Below are positions 1-8,978 of a stretch of DNA of 34,313 bases, in pieces. Source of the DNA: Eubacteriaceae bacterium (GTDB lineage: Bacteria > Bacillota > Clostridia > Eubacteriales > Eubacteriaceae). Location: positions 1 through 34,313 of the forward strand of contig JASGLP010000029.1 of the NCBI GenBank assembly GCA_030156895.1, read 5' to 3'. A program made the position numbers and the translations under genes. The notes below the pieces were generated by a model, which searched no databases, had not been told where the DNA came from, and worked only from the letters and a program-made list of their open reading frames with translations. Within the stretch, counting starts at the first letter, position 1. Each line of letters starts with the position of its first letter.

Positions 1-161
1 TATTCAGATAATTTTGTTCGTCTTTTACCATGCTGACCTGGAGGTGTTGGACGTCTTTCAAATGCACATTTGTTAGTTGAATAACAACGTTCACCTTTTA
101 AATACAGTTTTGTTCCTTCACGTCGACATTGTCTGCATGACGCTTCAATATTTCTTGACAT
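1..161 (-). CDS. rpsD: Small ribosomal subunit protein S4 (uS4), N-terminal part, cut by window edge
   Basis: Primary 16S rRNA-binding protein of the 30S subunit; in many bacteria it also autoregulates its operon. Only the first 53 codons are in the window; the gene runs off the left edge. The visible part is the zinc-binding N-terminus with four cysteines at residues 9, 12, 26 and 32 (C-x2-C-x13-C-x5-C), followed by the S4 hallmark TPPGQHG near residues 39-45. The start is the ATG at 159-161, behind a GGGGAA ribosome-binding site and 14 bases after rpsK. The cysteine (C+) form indicates zinc binding. This gene continues the alpha-operon order rpsM-rpsK-rpsD; rpoA and rplQ would be expected just outside the window. 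Confidence 0.95.
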   Translation of the reverse strand, partial: MSRNIEASCRQCRREGTKLYLKGERCYSTNKCAFERRPTPPGQHGKRRTKLSE

Positions 162-175
162 TCTTTCCCCTCCTA

Positions 176-568
176 CTATACTCTTCGTCGTTTCGGTGGT
201 CGACAACCATTGTGAGGGATAGGTGTTACATCTCTGATCAATGTAATTTCTAATCCAGCCACCTGTAGTGCACGAATTGCAGCTTCTCGTCCTGAACCAG
301 GACCTTTTACCATTACTTCTACACTTTTCAAACCATGTTCCATTGCTGCTTTAGCTGCTTCTTCAGCTGCCATTTGTGAAGCATATGGGGTACTTTTACG
401 AGAGCCTTTAAAACCCAGTCCGCCAGAACTTGCCCAAGATAGCGCATTTCCAGCCATATCTGTAATGGTAACAATCGTATTGTTAAAAGAAGATTGGATA
501 TGAGCCTGGCCACGTTCAATATTCTTTTTGATCTTTTTAGTTTTTCGTCTTGTTTTTTTAACTGCCAT
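176..568 (-). CDS. rpsK: Small ribosomal subunit protein S11 (uS11)
   Basis: Component of the 30S platform near the mRNA exit, contacting S6/S18 and the 16S central domain. The 130-residue protein has the usual basic N-terminal tail (about residues 1-18), the core segment [11 protein letters not shown] (27-37), the conserved [14 protein letters not shown] stretch and the terminal [13 protein letters not shown]. Length is normal for the family. It begins 12 bases after rpsM behind a GGAGG site and is certainly cotranscribed with it. Confidence 0.98.
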   Translation of the reverse strand: MAVKKTRRKTKKIKKNIERGQAHIQSSFNNTIVTITDMAGNALSWASSGGLGFKGSRKSTPYASQMAAEEAAKAAMEHGLKSVEVMVKGPGSGREAAIRALQVAGLEITLIRDVTPIPHNGCRPPKRRRV

Positions 569-580
569 TTATCAGTCCTC

Positions 581-946
581 CTACTTCTTCTTACTTACAA
601 TTCGTTTTGGACCTTTTCTGGTTCTGGCATTAGTCTTAGTTTTCTGACCTCGAACCGGTAAGCCTTTACGATGTCGCAGGCCTCTGTATGATCCAATTTC
701 GATCAATCGTTTTATGTTAAGATTTACTTCTCGACGTAAATCTCCCTCAACGGTATACTTTTCATCGAGAATATTTCTCAGTTCATTGACTTCAGTTTCT
801 GTCAGGTCTTTAACGCGGGTATCCGGACTGATATTTAAAGCTTTCAAAATTTGATTTGATCGCGAACGTCCGATCCCATAAATATAAGTTAATCCAATCT
901 CTACCCGTTTATCTCTGGGTAAATCGACTCCGGCAATTCTTGCCAT
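581..946 (-). CDS. rpsM: Small ribosomal subunit protein S13 (uS13)
   Basis: 30S head protein that forms intersubunit bridges to 23S rRNA and L5 and whose C-terminal tail reaches the P-site tRNA. The 121 residues begin [21 protein letters not shown] and end in the basic tail after [13 protein letters not shown], all typical. It follows rpmJ after an unusually long 127-base gap, where all other spacings in this part of the cluster are below about 55 bases. A GGAGG site lies just before the ATG at 944-946. Confidence 0.98.
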   Translation of the reverse strand: MARIAGVDLPRDKRVEIGLTYIYGIGRSRSNQILKALNISPDTRVKDLTETEVNELRNILDEKYTVEGDLRREVNLNIKRLIEIGSYRGLRHRKGLPVRGQKTKTNARTRKGPKRIVSKKK

Positions 947-1027
947 AGGGTGTGTACCTCCTAAAATATTTTATCCGCATTAAAAGCAATCGATGAGATC
1001 TTGCAATGCTTTTTTTTATATCATGAA

Positions 1028-1051
1028 CATGACAAAATCGCCGCGGTCATG
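1028..1051 (-). promoter_or_regulatory. Inverted repeat in the rpmJ-rpsM gap, possible RNA hairpin
   Basis: Perfect 6-base arms CATGAC and GTCATG enclose a 12-base loop, inside the 127-base space between rpmJ and rpsM. On the minus-strand RNA it is followed closely by an A-rich run, not a U-run, so it does not look like a terminator. No promoter was recognised with confidence here. It may be a leader structure for the alpha-operon part (rpsM-rpsK-rpsD) but this is only a suggestion. Confidence 0.3.
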
Positions 1052-1073
1052 CTCGAATTTTCTATCTGACGGT

Positions 1074-1187
1074 TTAACCTTGTTTCTGCTTATGTTTGGG
1101 ATTTTCACAAATCACCATAACACGACCATTTCTTTTGATAATTTTACATTTTTCACATATTGGTTTTACTGATGGTCTTACTTTCAT
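1074..1187 (-). CDS. rpmJ: Large ribosomal subunit protein L36 (bL36)
   Basis: The smallest 50S protein, binding 23S rRNA near L16 and the L7/L12 stalk base. The reading frame is 37 residues, [15 protein letters not shown]..., with the zinc ligands C11, C14, C27 and H32 (C-x2-C-x12-C-x4-H), so this is the zinc-binding form. It starts at the ATG ending at 1187 behind an AGGAGG site and follows infA by 13 bases, as in most Firmicutes. Confidence 0.97.
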   Translation of the reverse strand: MKVRPSVKPICEKCKIIKRNGRVMVICENPKHKQKQG

Positions 1188-1200
1188 TGTTTTACCTCCT

Positions 1201-1428
1201 TTATGATTTCCCTTTTCCACGCCATACGATACGCCCACGGGTCAAATCATATGGGGATAACTCAACAACGACCTTATCGCCTGGTAAAATACGAATATAA
1301 TTCATTCGCAGTTTTCCCGAAATATGCGCTGTTATCTGATGACCATTTTCTAGCTGAACCAGAAATATAGTATTAGGTTGAGATTCAATAACAGTTCCCT
1401 CAACTTCAATTACATCTTTTTTTGCCAT
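1201..1428 (-). CDS. infA: Translation initiation factor IF-1
   Basis: IF-1 binds the A site of the 30S subunit during initiation and aids IF-2 and IF-3. The 75-residue protein is one S1-type OB fold: [13 protein letters not shown] at the start, then [20 protein letters not shown], then the conserved [18 protein letters not shown]. Length and sequence are typical. It lies 3 bases after the KOW-domain gene and 13 bases before rpmJ, the standard place between map and the alpha genes. Confidence 0.98.
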   Translation of the reverse strand: MAKKDVIEVEGTVIESQPNTIFLVQLENGHQITAHISGKLRMNYIRILPGDKVVVELSPYDLTRGRIVWRGKGKS

Positions 1429-1431
1429 TGA

Positions 1432-1734
1432 TCAAACCTCCTCACGATTCTCATCCCCCAAGCCCTCTGGCTCTAGAAAGGATTTAATTTCTTTTTTAAT
1501 ATCCGAATTCGTAATTTCTTGATTACTCTTCATTTTATCACGAATTGTAGTGGTTATGTGATTCGTTTTTGATAAGTGTTTGATCTTTTTTCTTTTGGGC
1601 TGACTCACTTTTCGGAGTTCCCCGTTGCTTACGTAAACATAATTATCATCTATGATACTTAAAACAACCATAAACTGACCCTTATCACGCCCAGCTCTTG
1701 AGCGAACCACCTGACCAACCATTAAATCATTCAT
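1432..1734 (-). CDS. KOW-domain RNA-binding protein (L14e/L24-like)
   Basis: A 100-residue protein whose first 50 residues (MVGQVVRSRAGRDKGQFMVV, then the DDNYVYVSNG turn) form a KOW-type SH3-like barrel as in L14e, L24 and NusG. The second half is lysine-rich, then acidic at the end, and carries no motif I know. Proteins of this kind lie between map and infA in many Clostridia and are annotated only as RNA-binding. Position inside a ribosomal operon, 12 bases after map, suggests a ribosome or rRNA partner; the function is unproven. An in-frame ATG four codons in is an alternative start. Confidence 0.85.
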   Translation of the reverse strand: MNDLMVGQVVRSRAGRDKGQFMVVLSIIDDNYVYVSNGELRKVSQPKRKKIKHLSKTNHITTTIRDKMKSNQEITNSDIKKEIKSFLEPEGLGDENREEV

Positions 1735-1746
1735 TTATCCACCAAC

Positions 1747-2496
1747 TTAAATGACCGTCAAAAGTTCCGGTTCACCAGTTCCGGTAATCAGTACAGAATG
1801 CTCATAATGTGATGAAAGCTTTCCGTCTAATGTCACGACTGTCCATTCATCATCAAGAATGCGAACTTCATAGGTTCCAACATTGACCATTGGTTCAATC
1901 GCCAGTGTCATGCCTGCTCTTAATCGAGGACCTCGACCTTTTTGTCCGTAATTTGGTATTGGCGGATCTTCATGCATTTTACTGCCCACGCCATGGCCAA
2001 CAAAATCGCGAACGATAGAAAAGCCGTTAGCTTCGACATATGTTTGAATCGCATTAGAAATGTCAGACAGGCGATAACCTTCACGCGCAAATTCTATTCC
2101 TTTGAAAAAGGATTCCCGAGTGATTTTGATCAGCTTATCCGCCTCGCTGGAAATCTTACCGACCGGATGAGTTCTAGCCGCGTCACCAACGTAACCCTTG
2201 AAAGTCGCACCGATATCCACACTGACAATGTCGCCTTCGCATAGCTTTCGTTTTGAAGGAATACCATGTACGACTTCCTCATTAACAGATGTGCATATCG
2301 ACTTTGGATAACCGCTATAGCCTTTAAATGTTGGCGTTGCACCTGCATCACGGATTAATGCTTCAACAGCTTGATCAAGTTCCAAGGTTGTAACCCCAGG
2401 CTTAATCATCTCTTCGATGAGACAATGCGCTTTCGCAACAATGCTGCCAGCCTGTCTCATCAAATCAATTTCTTTATGGGATTTTATGGTTATCAT
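1747..2496 (-). CDS. map: Methionine aminopeptidase, type I
   Basis: Removes the initiator methionine from new proteins with small second residues. The 249-residue protein is a complete type I enzyme without an N-terminal extension. All five dinuclear-metal ligands are visible: D94 (VSVDIGA), D105 (VGDAARTH), H168 (FVGHGVG), E201 (AIEPM) and E232 (YEHS); H78 (VVHGIP) is the substrate-contacting histidine. The ATG lies 2 bases after the adk stop, and its ribosome-binding site GGAG is inside the end of adk, so the two are translationally close. adk-map-infA is the usual Gram-positive order. Confidence 0.97.
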   Translation of the reverse strand: MITIKSHKEIDLMRQAGSIVAKAHCLIEEMIKPGVTTLELDQAVEALIRDAGATPTFKGYSGYPKSICTSVNEEVVHGIPSKRKLCEGDIVSVDIGATFKGYVGDAARTHPVGKISSEADKLIKITRESFFKGIEFAREGYRLSDISNAIQTYVEANGFSIVRDFVGHGVGSKMHEDPPIPNYGQKGRGPRLRAGMTLAIEPMVNVGTYEVRILDDEWTVVTLDGKLSSHYEHSVLITGTGEPELLTVI

Positions 2497-2498
2497 TA

Positions 2499-3158
2499 CT
2501 AATTGGCTCCATCAAGAATTTTTTTAATATCCGTAAATACATCATCCATATGCTGTAATCCGTTGATATTAACAAGAATTCCTGAGTCTTTGTAATAGTC
2601 AATCAGGGGTTCAGTCTGATCCTGATAAACTTTAATACGATTTTTTACTGTTTCCTCTTGATCGTCTTCTCGCTGAAACAGTTTTGCCCCATCTAGATCG
2701 CAAATACCATCTAGCTTGGGTTTATTGTTACTGATATGATATGTTGCCTGACAAACAGGACAAATGCGTCGTCCTGAGATTCTGTCAATAAGAATATCAA
2801 AAGGTACTTCCAGATTGATTACAAAATTTAGGCCACCATCATTATTTTTATTGATTTCGTCAAGAGATTCAGCCTGTGCAACCGTTCTAGGAAATCCGTC
2901 AAGCAGATAACCATAATCGGCTTTTTTGACATCCTCCTGCTGAAGTCGATCACTGACCATGTCGATGACCAATGAATCTGGCACCAGTTGTCCATTATTC
3001 ATGTACTCTTTTGCTTTCAAGCCCAAGGGTGTCTCATTTTTCATGTTGGCTCTGAAAATATCTCCTGTTGATATGTGCGGAATTTGATAAGTATCACTAA
3101 TCCGTGATGCCTGTGTTCCTTTTCCTGCACCAGGAGGTCCCAATAATACTATTCTCAT
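2499..3158 (-). CDS. adk: Adenylate kinase, zinc-LID type
   Basis: Interconverts ATP + AMP with 2 ADP in the cytoplasm. The 219-residue protein starts MRIVLLGPPGAGKGT, with the Walker A loop at residues 7-15. It is the long-LID form: C133, C136, C153 and D156 form a Cys3-Asp zinc site, a variant known in Gram-positive enzymes. R91 in DGFPRT and the R-x6-R region after the LID are in place. The ATG at 3156-3158 was chosen over an in-frame TTG two codons upstream, since it gives the standard N-terminus and better spacing from the AGGAG at 3169-3173. Confidence 0.97.
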   Translation of the reverse strand: MRIVLLGPPGAGKGTQASRISDTYQIPHISTGDIFRANMKNETPLGLKAKEYMNNGQLVPDSLVIDMVSDRLQQEDVKKADYGYLLDGFPRTVAQAESLDEINKNNDGGLNFVINLEVPFDILIDRISGRRICPVCQATYHISNNKPKLDGICDLDGAKLFQREDDQEETVKNRIKVYQDQTEPLIDYYKDSGILVNINGLQHMDDVFTDIKKILDGAN

Positions 3159-3180
3159 TTTCAATCATCTCCTGTTCGTC

Positions 3181-4440
3181 TTAAGATTTTAAAAAACCTT
3201 GATGGTGTCTCATCATCATCTCAGCTTCAATTTGTTTAACTGATTCCATTGCTACACCGACTACAATCAATAGACTGGTTCCACCGAATTGGAGGCTAAC
3301 CCCCATAATATTTCCGACAAAGATCGGAATAACGGCAATAACGGCTAGAAAAATACCGCCAAACAGGGTCAATCGATTCATAATTCGGGTTAAATACTCA
3401 ACGGTCGGTTTTCCCGGTCTGATTCCCGGTATATAACCGCCCTGCTTTTTAATATTATCAGCAATATCAAAGGGGTTGAAAGTTACAGCCGTATAGAAAT
3501 AAGTAAAGGCAATAATTAAAACAACATAGATAATATTGCTTAACCATGATCCCCAGGCAAAATAAGTTGAAATCCAGTTTGCAAATCCAGAATTAGGAAA
3601 GAAACTGGAGATCGTTGCTGGGAACAATGTCAATGAACTGGCAAAAATAACAGGAATAACACCAGCCATATTGACACGCATCGGAATATGGGTGCTTTGT
3701 CCGCCATACATCTTTCGTCCAACTACGCGTTTTGCATATTGAACTGGAATTCGGCGTTGACCTTCCTGAATTGCAACTACACCGAAAACAACAACTACGA
3801 CAAAGACAGCAAATAATATCAAGCTGATGACTGATAAAGTCCCCACTGTCACGTAATCATACATTGTTGTAATGCCTGATGGTATACGAGAAATAATACT
3901 GACAAAGATAATCAGTGAAATACCGTTTCCGATCCCATTTTCAGTGATCTGCTCACCAAGATACATCAGAAATGCAGTACCTGATGTGATACAAAGAACC
4001 ACAACAAATACATTGAAGGCTGTACGCTCAACCAGTATGTCACCAAAAGACAAACTCATACCCAGTGCCTGAATCAATGCCAATGCGATCGTTAAAAAGC
4101 GCGTATACTGCGCAAGTTTCTTACGTCCTTCTTCGCCTTCCTTCTGCAGTCTTTCGAGTGCAGGGATGGCAAAAGCCAAAAGATTCATAATAATCGATGC
4201 ATTAATGTAAGGGGTAATACTCATGGCAAAAATTGTAAAATTCCCAAAGTTCCCCCCAGATAAAATGTTAAAAAGGCCAAAAATACCACCGTCATTTACA
4301 AGCGAAGACAACTGTTCCGTGTCAATGAAAGGGACTGGTATAAATGAACCCAGGCGATAAACAAAAAGCAACGCCAAAGTTATAATAATTTTTCGTCTTA
4401 AATCTGGAATTTTCCAGGCATCTTTCAAGGTAGAGAGCAT
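3181..4440 (-). CDS. secY: Preprotein translocase subunit SecY
   Basis: Central channel of the Sec translocon in the cytoplasmic membrane; partners SecE and SecG are not in this window. The 419-residue protein has about ten hydrophobic segments. Recognisable landmarks are YRLGSFIPVPFID near residue 30, SIMPYI-like ITPYINASIIM in TM2, the EQITENGIGNGISLIIF loop, the RRIPVQYAKR cytosolic loop and the ENIKKQGGYIPGIRPG-type loop (here DNIKKQGGYIPGIRPG) that contacts SecA and the ribosome. It lies between rplO (1-base gap) and adk, as in most bacteria. Confidence 0.98.
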   Translation of the reverse strand: MLSTLKDAWKIPDLRRKIIITLALLFVYRLGSFIPVPFIDTEQLSSLVNDGGIFGLFNILSGGNFGNFTIFAMSITPYINASIIMNLLAFAIPALERLQKEGEEGRKKLAQYTRFLTIALALIQALGMSLSFGDILVERTAFNVFVVVLCITSGTAFLMYLGEQITENGIGNGISLIIFVSIISRIPSGITTMYDYVTVGTLSVISLILFAVFVVVVVFGVVAIQEGQRRIPVQYAKRVVGRKMYGGQSTHIPMRVNMAGVIPVIFASSLTLFPATISSFFPNSGFANWISTYFAWGSWLSNIIYVVLIIAFTYFYTAVTFNPFDIADNIKKQGGYIPGIRPGKPTVEYLTRIMNRLTLFGGIFLAVIAVIPIFVGNIMGVSLQFGGTSLLIVVGVAMESVKQIEAEMMMRHHQGFLKS

Positions 4441-4441
4441 C

Positions 4442-4885
4442 TTAGATCACCTCTACCTTTCCTCCTGCAGCAATAATCTTTTCCTGAGCAGATTTGCTGA
4501 TTTTGTTTGCTTTGACTGTTAAAGCCTTTTCAATTTCACCATTGCCAAGGATTTTTACACCATCCTGGATTTTTCTGATAAAACCATATTCAAGAAGCAG
4601 TTCCGGTGTTACGACAGTATCTGCTTCAAATTTATTCAATTCTCCAATATTAACAATCGAAAAATATTTTTTGTAGCGGGCATTTGAAAACCCTCTTTTT
4701 GGAAGTCTACGCGCTAATGGCATTTGACCCCCTTCAAAACCTGGACGAACGCCGCCGCCAGAACGTGATTTTTGACCGTCTTGTCCACGTCCAGCAGTTT
4801 TTCCAAGACCAGAACCTGTTCCTCGGCCTTTTCGTTTTTGCGTTTTTCTAGAACCAGGTGCCGGACTTAATGTATGTAATCTCAT
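4442..4885 (-). CDS. rplO: Large ribosomal subunit protein L15 (uL15)
   Basis: Late-assembly 50S protein. 147 residues: the flexible glycine- and basic-rich N-terminal half ([18 protein letters not shown], then [16 protein letters not shown]) that threads into 23S rRNA, and a globular C-terminal half ending [16 protein letters not shown]. Complete and typical. It sits between rpmD and secY with one base separating it from secY, the conserved end of the spc ribosomal genes. Confidence 0.98.
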   Translation of the reverse strand: MRLHTLSPAPGSRKTQKRKGRGTGSGLGKTAGRGQDGQKSRSGGGVRPGFEGGQMPLARRLPKRGFSNARYKKYFSIVNIGELNKFEADTVVTPELLLEYGFIRKIQDGVKILGNGEIEKALTVKANKISKSAQEKIIAAGGKVEVI

Positions 4886-4896
4886 GCTAGCACCTC

Positions 4897-5079
4897 CTAT
4901 ACTTCTTTAACATCAAGCATAAAATCTGTTCGATGAATCATACCGCGAATTTGAGGTGTATCATTATGCGTAACAGTCTGACCGATTTTTTTCAGACCCA
5001 ACGCTTCGATAGTTGCGCGCTGTTTCTGATTGCGGCCGATCAAACTCTTTTTAAGGGTTATTTCTAATTTTTTAGCCAT
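4897..5079 (-). CDS. rpmD: Large ribosomal subunit protein L30 (uL30)
   Basis: Small 50S protein of the bacterial short form. The 60 residues read [20 protein letters not shown], then [15 protein letters not shown], then [14 protein letters not shown], all family signatures. The frame is open for 21 more codons upstream, but the ATG at 5077-5079 has an AGGATC-type site close by and gives the usual N-terminus, and the upstream extension would overlap rpsE. It follows rpsE by 10 bases. Confidence 0.96.
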   Translation of the reverse strand: MAKKLEITLKKSLIGRNQKQRATIEALGLKKIGQTVTHNDTPQIRGMIHRTDFMLDVKEV

Positions 5080-5089
5080 AATGATCCTC

Positions 5090-5596
5090 CTAACCAAGAA
5101 TTTCTTCTGGTTTTTTACCACGTTTAGCAGCCACTTCTTCAACTGTTGTTAAACCAGCAAGTCCTTGCATAGTTGCATTTACCATGTTTCGGGCATTGTT
5201 TGAACCCAAAGATTTAGTTCTGATATCTCGGACTCCAGCCAGTTCCAGAACCGCACGAACGGGTCCCCCAGCGATAACTCCGGTACCTTCGCCAGCTGGT
5301 TTTAATAAAACATGACCTGCTCCGGAAATACCATTTGTGCTATGTGGGATTGTTGTACCTACCATCGGCACCTTAATCAGCGCTTTTTTAGCTGAGTCGA
5401 TACCTTTGCGGATTGCATCAGGAATTTCCATTGCTTTTCCCTTGCCAACACCTACATGACCATTTTCATCTCCAACAATCACAAGACAACTGAATCGAAA
5501 ATTTCGACCACCTTTAACAACTTTAGTAACGCGGTTAATGGCGACGACTCTTTCTTTTAAATCCAGCGTGCTTGGATCAATTTTAGTATTTTGCAT
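5090..5596 (-). CDS. rpsE: Small ribosomal subunit protein S5 (uS5)
   Basis: 30S protein at the mRNA entry site, important for fidelity and helicase activity. 168 residues with the double-stranded-RNA-binding-like N-terminal domain ([38 protein letters not shown]) and the C-terminal GHMP-like domain ([28 protein letters not shown]). The ATG at 5594-5596 is preferred to an in-frame TTG one codon earlier because it stands 7 bases from a perfect AGGAGG at 5604-5609. It follows rplR by 17 bases. Confidence 0.97.
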   Translation of the reverse strand: MQNTKIDPSTLDLKERVVAINRVTKVVKGGRNFRFSCLVIVGDENGHVGVGKGKAMEIPDAIRKGIDSAKKALIKVPMVGTTIPHSTNGISGAGHVLLKPAGEGTGVIAGGPVRAVLELAGVRDIRTKSLGSNNARNMVNATMQGLAGLTTVEEVAAKRGKKPEEILG

Positions 5597-5613
5597 CAAT
5601 TGACCTCCTTCGC

Positions 5614-5982
5614 CTAGAATTTAAGGCCAGCTTCGCGAGCGCCTTCTGCTAATTCTTTTACTCTACCGTGATATTCGTAGCCTCCGCGGTCAAAAACAAC
5701 ATTAACGATACCTTTTTCAACTGCTTTTTTCGCAATTGCTTCGCCAACTTTTTTCGCTCCTGACTTATCACCACCATTTTCAATCTGAGCTTTCAGATCT
5801 GTATCAATGGAAGATGCGGAAACTAATGTAATTCCTTTGGAATCATCAATAATCTGTGCGTACATATTTTTATTGCTGCGGAAAACATTGAGACGAGGTC
5901 TTTCTTCTGTTCCGGTAATTTTGTTACGGACCCGCACATGACGTTTCACACGCAATTTATTTTTATTGGTTTTTTTAATCAT
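5614..5982 (-). CDS. rplR: Large ribosomal subunit protein L18 (uL18)
   Basis: 5S rRNA-binding protein of the central protuberance, acting with L5. The 122-residue protein has a basic N-terminal tail ([20 protein letters not shown]), then [20 protein letters not shown] and the C-terminal [26 protein letters not shown]. All are standard. It lies between rplF (34 bases upstream) and rpsE. Confidence 0.98.
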   Translation of the reverse strand: MIKKTNKNKLRVKRHVRVRNKITGTEERPRLNVFRSNKNMYAQIIDDSKGITLVSASSIDTDLKAQIENGGDKSGAKKVGEAIAKKAVEKGIVNVVFDRGGYEYHGRVKELAEGAREAGLKF

Positions 5983-6016
5983 TTAGTGTACTCCTTTCGC
6001 AAATTTACCTTTTGGC

Positions 6017-6553
6017 TTACTTACCGGTTTTACCTTCTTTACGTCTAATGGTTTCATCTGAATAACGAATACCATGACCTTTGTAAGGTTCTGGCGGTCT
6101 TTTTGCACGAATATTTGCTGCGTGAGCACCAACGGCTTCTTTGCTGATTCCTTTAACCTGAACCTTTGTATTTGTTTCACATACGGTTTCGATGCCATCA
6201 GGATCTTCCATTTCAACTGAATGAGAATATCCCAGGTTCATAACCAGTTTTTTTCCTTTTTTCTCTGCTCGATAACCAACACCGCTGATTTCCAAGCCTT
6301 TTGTAAATCCAGTGCTGACACCGGTCACCATATTTTGAATCAGTGCACGGGTTAAACCGTGTAATGATCGATGTTCTTTACTATCCGACGGACGCGTGAC
6401 AAGGATCTCGTCTGCATTGACTTCAATTCCGATTTCCGGATGAAATGTGCGAACGAGCTGACCTAAGGGGCCTTTGACAGTTAATGTCTGGCCGTCTTTT
6501 TTGATGTCCACTCCCTGGAGGATCGTAACAGGTGCTTTTCCTATTCTTGACAT
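6017..6553 (-). CDS. rplF: Large ribosomal subunit protein L6 (uL6)
   Basis: 50S protein near the sarcin-ricin loop and the factor-binding site. Two tandem RNA-recognition-like repeats fill the 178 residues: N-terminal [11 protein letters not shown]...[15 protein letters not shown]-terminal [20 protein letters not shown] and the signature [22 protein letters not shown]. Complete. It begins 24 bases after rpsH, with GGAGG before the ATG. Confidence 0.98.
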   Translation of the reverse strand: MSRIGKAPVTILQGVDIKKDGQTLTVKGPLGQLVRTFHPEIGIEVNADEILVTRPSDSKEHRSLHGLTRALIQNMVTGVSTGFTKGLEISGVGYRAEKKGKKLVMNLGYSHSVEMEDPDGIETVCETNTKVQVKGISKEAVGAHAANIRAKRPPEPYKGHGIRYSDETIRRKEGKTGK

Positions 6554-6577
6554 TTTATTACCTCCTGCCTTACTTTG

Positions 6578-6976
6578 TTACCAGACGTAACAAATCACTT
6601 CGCCGCCGATACCAGCTTTTCGTGCTTTTTTATCGGTCATAACACCTTTTGAAGTCGAAACAATTGCAATACCTAAGCCATTAAGAACTTTTGGCAAATC
6701 TGCATGACCTGCATAAACACGTAAACCCGGTTTAGAAATTCTCTTGATACCGGAAATTACGCGGCTTTTATCATCGCCATATTTTAGGGTTACTTTAATC
6801 ATCCCCTGCTTTTCGTCTTCTACATATTCAACTTTATTTATATATCCTTCTTCCATCAGAATATTTGCAATAGCACGTTTTTCATTGGAAGCAGGGATTT
6901 CGACCATTTTATGTCCTGCATCATTCGCATTTCGGATGCGGGTTAACATATCCGCGATCGGATCAGTCATTACCAT
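6578..6976 (-). CDS. rpsH: Small ribosomal subunit protein S8 (uS8)
   Basis: Binds the 16S central domain; in E. coli it represses the spc operon. The 132 residues include [30 protein letters not shown] and the C-terminal motif [18 protein letters not shown], followed by GGEVICYVW. Two ATGs are close (MVMTDP); the first, at 6974-6976, is 8 bases from a perfect AGGAGG (6985-6990) and is used here. The second would shorten the protein by two residues. Confidence 0.97.
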   Translation of the reverse strand: MVMTDPIADMLTRIRNANDAGHKMVEIPASNEKRAIANILMEEGYINKVEYVEDEKQGMIKVTLKYGDDKSRVISGIKRISKPGLRVYAGHADLPKVLNGLGIAIVSTSKGVMTDKKARKAGIGGEVICYVW

Positions 6977-7005
6977 ACTGAATACCTCCTTTTCTTAGCT
7001 GATAT

Positions 7006-7191
7006 TTACCAGCTCGCTTTTTTTACACCAGGAATTTCGCCTTTATAAGCTAGTTCTCGGAAACAAATACGGCAAATACCAAATTTTCTCAGATAAGCAT
7101 GAGGTCTTCCACATATTCTGCATCGATTGTATTCACGTGTTGAAAACTTTTGTTTCCGTTTTTGTTTTTCTTTCATTGCTGTTTTTGCCAT
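7006..7191 (-). CDS. rpsN: Small ribosomal subunit protein S14, type Z (zinc-binding uS14)
   Basis: 30S head protein. The 61-residue length and the cysteines C24, C27, C40 and C43 (NRCRICG and FGICRICF) define the short zinc-binding form typical of Firmicutes, not the long zinc-free paralogue. The frame continues upstream into rplE, but the ATG at 7189-7191 with AGGAGG before it gives the family N-terminus [16 protein letters not shown]. It lies 13 bases after rplE in the normal place before rpsH. Confidence 0.97.
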   Translation of the reverse strand: MAKTAMKEKQKRKQKFSTREYNRCRICGRPHAYLRKFGICRICFRELAYKGEIPGVKKASW

Positions 7192-7204
7192 GAAATAATC
7201 CTCC

Positions 7205-7747
7205 TTACGCTTTACTGAATGGAAGGCCGAGCAGCGAGAGCAATTCGTGCGCTTCTTCATCCGTCTTTGCTGTAGTTACGAAAATGATATCCATTCCTCG
7301 TACCTGTTCTACTTTATCATAATCGATTTCCGGGAAAATTAGCTGCTCTTTAATACCAAAAGCATAGTTACCACGTCCATCAAATGATTTATTTGACAAT
7401 CCTCTGAAATCTCGCACACGAGGAAGGGCTACATTAAAAAGCTTATCAGAAAACTCATACATTTTGTCACTGCGTAGCGTAACTTTTGCACCAATGTTCA
7501 TGCCTTCACGAACTTTAAAGTTAGCGACTGATTTTTTCGCTTTAGTAATCATGGCTTTTTGGCCGGCAATCGTCTGTAAGTCGATCACAGCTGCTTCGAG
7601 CGCCTTGCTGTTATCTTTGCAGTCACCCAATCCCATGTTGATGACTACTTTTTCAAGTTTTGGCACTTCCATAATATTTTTATATTGAAATTTTTCCATT
7701 AAAGCTGGAATTACTTCACTTTTATATTTATCTTTTAATCTAGGCAT
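7205..7747 (-). CDS. rplE: Large ribosomal subunit protein L5 (uL5)
   Basis: Binds 5S rRNA in the central protuberance and contacts P-site tRNA and S13. The 180 residues include [60 protein letters not shown] and the terminal [14 protein letters not shown]. Complete and typical. It follows rplX by 20 bases. Confidence 0.98.
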   Translation of the reverse strand: MPRLKDKYKSEVIPALMEKFQYKNIMEVPKLEKVVINMGLGDCKDNSKALEAAVIDLQTIAGQKAMITKAKKSVANFKVREGMNIGAKVTLRSDKMYEFSDKLFNVALPRVRDFRGLSNKSFDGRGNYAFGIKEQLIFPEIDYDKVEQVRGMDIIFVTTAKTDEEAHELLSLLGLPFSKA

Positions 7748-7767
7748 TATGTTCCTCCTTCCTGTTA

Positions 7768-8082
7768 TTAGTTATTAAATGTTTCATTACATTTTTTACA
7801 ATATCTGACTTTCTTACCGTCGGTCAGAAATTTATGTCCTGTACGAACTCCGCGATTACATTTTTCACAGAAAAGCATGACTTTCGCAGCGTCAATAGGC
7901 CCTTCCTGTCTGACAATACCACCCTGCTGCATTTGCTGGGTCGGTTTTTTGTGTTTTGTAATCATGTTAATGTTTTCTACAAGCACTTTTGATTCTTTTG
8001 GAAAAGACTGAATCACTTTTCCTTTTTTCCCTTTATCTTTACCAGAAATGACTACGACTATATCATCTTTTTTAACATGCAT
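7768..8082 (-). CDS. rplX: Large ribosomal subunit protein L24 (uL24), zinc-ribbon form
   Basis: One of the first proteins to bind 23S rRNA in 50S assembly. 104 residues: an N-terminal KOW motif ([21 protein letters not shown]), then the [15 protein letters not shown] segment, and a C-terminal half with two CxxC pairs (CEKC and CKKC) that look like a zinc ribbon. Many bacterial L24 proteins lack one or both pairs. It lies between rplN and rplE. Confidence 0.97.
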   Translation of the reverse strand: MHVKKDDIVVVISGKDKGKKGKVIQSFPKESKVLVENINMITKHKKPTQQMQQGGIVRQEGPIDAAKVMLFCEKCNRGVRTGHKFLTDGKKVRYCKKCNETFNN

Positions 8083-8099
8083 CTTTCTATCCCTCCTAA

Positions 8100-8468
8100 T
8101 TACAGTACTTCAGGAGCCAAAGATACGATTTTCATAAATTTTTTGTCCCTTAACTCACGTGCCACAGGTCCAAAAATACGGGTACCTTTAGGGTTTTTAT
8201 CATCTTTTATTAGAACCGCTGCATTTTGGTCAAATTTAATGTAAGATCCATCGTTTCTTCTGATTCCCTTTTTTGTTCGTACGACTACCGCTTTTACAAC
8301 GTCGCCTTTTTTAACGTCACCACCGGGTGCGGCGCTTTTTACGGCACACACAATGATATCGCCGATATTTGCATATCGACGTCCGGAACCACCAAGAACA
8401 CGGATACACAACAATTCTTTTGCACCGGTATTATCAGCTACTTTTAATCTCGTTTCTTGTTGAATCAT
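8100..8468 (-). CDS. rplN: Large ribosomal subunit protein L14 (uL14)
   Basis: 50S interface protein that contacts L19 and 16S helix 44 and is the docking site of RsfS. The 122-residue sequence has [27 protein letters not shown], then the signature [17 protein letters not shown], then [18 protein letters not shown] and the ending IVSLAPEVL. Complete. 27 bases separate it from rpsQ. Confidence 0.98.
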   Translation of the reverse strand: MIQQETRLKVADNTGAKELLCIRVLGGSGRRYANIGDIIVCAVKSAAPGGDVKKGDVVKAVVVRTKKGIRRNDGSYIKFDQNAAVLIKDDKNPKGTRIFGPVARELRDKKFMKIVSLAPEVL

Positions 8469-8495
8469 CCGAAATACCTCCTTCCGCGCACTTGC

Positions 8496-8753
8496 TTACA
8501 GTGCTTTCTCTACTATTTCTACTAATCTCCAGCGTTTATCTTTGCTTAACGGTCTTGTTTCCATTATTTTAACTTTGTCTCCAATGCCACATGTGTTTTC
8601 GGCATCATGCGCCTTGAATTTTACAGTTCTTTTTACACGTTTATTATATAATGGATGCTTAACGAAGGTTTCGACAGCAACAACGATGGTTTTATCCATT
8701 TTATCGCTAACTACTTTACCAATTCGTGTTTTTCTGTAATTTCTTTCTGACAT
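8496..8753 (-). CDS. rpsQ: Small ribosomal subunit protein S17 (uS17)
   Basis: 30S body protein with an OB fold that binds the 5' domain of 16S rRNA early. The 85 residues contain [43 protein letters not shown] and [20 protein letters not shown], all diagnostic. Complete. It follows rpmC by 24 bases. Confidence 0.98.
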   Translation of the reverse strand: MSERNYRKTRIGKVVSDKMDKTIVVAVETFVKHPLYNKRVKRTVKFKAHDAENTCGIGDKVKIMETRPLSKDKRWRLVEIVEKAL

Positions 8754-8777
8754 CAGCTAAACCTCCTTACCTTTCGG

Positions 8778-8978
8778 TTATGCTTTATTTGCCATTGCAC
8801 GTTCCTGGATAATGGTTTTTACACGTGCATAGGTTTTTTTAACTTCTCTGATCCGCATCGGGTTTTCAAGCTGTCCAGTTGCGTGCTGAAATCTCAGATT
8901 AAACAGTTCTTCTTTTAAATCACCCAATTTTGTTTCCAGTTCCATACTTGATAATTCTCTTAATTCGCTTGGTTTCAT
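8778..8978 (-). CDS. rpmC: Large ribosomal subunit protein L29 (uL29)
   Basis: Small helical protein at the polypeptide exit, next to L23, where trigger factor docks. The 66 residues start [31 protein letters not shown] and contain the signature of a helix pair ending [21 protein letters not shown]. Its ATG overlaps the rplP stop by 4 bases, so translation of the two is probably coupled. Confidence 0.97.
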   Translation of the reverse strand: MKPSELRELSSMELETKLGDLKEELFNLRFQHATGQLENPMRIREVKKTYARVKTIIQERAMANKA

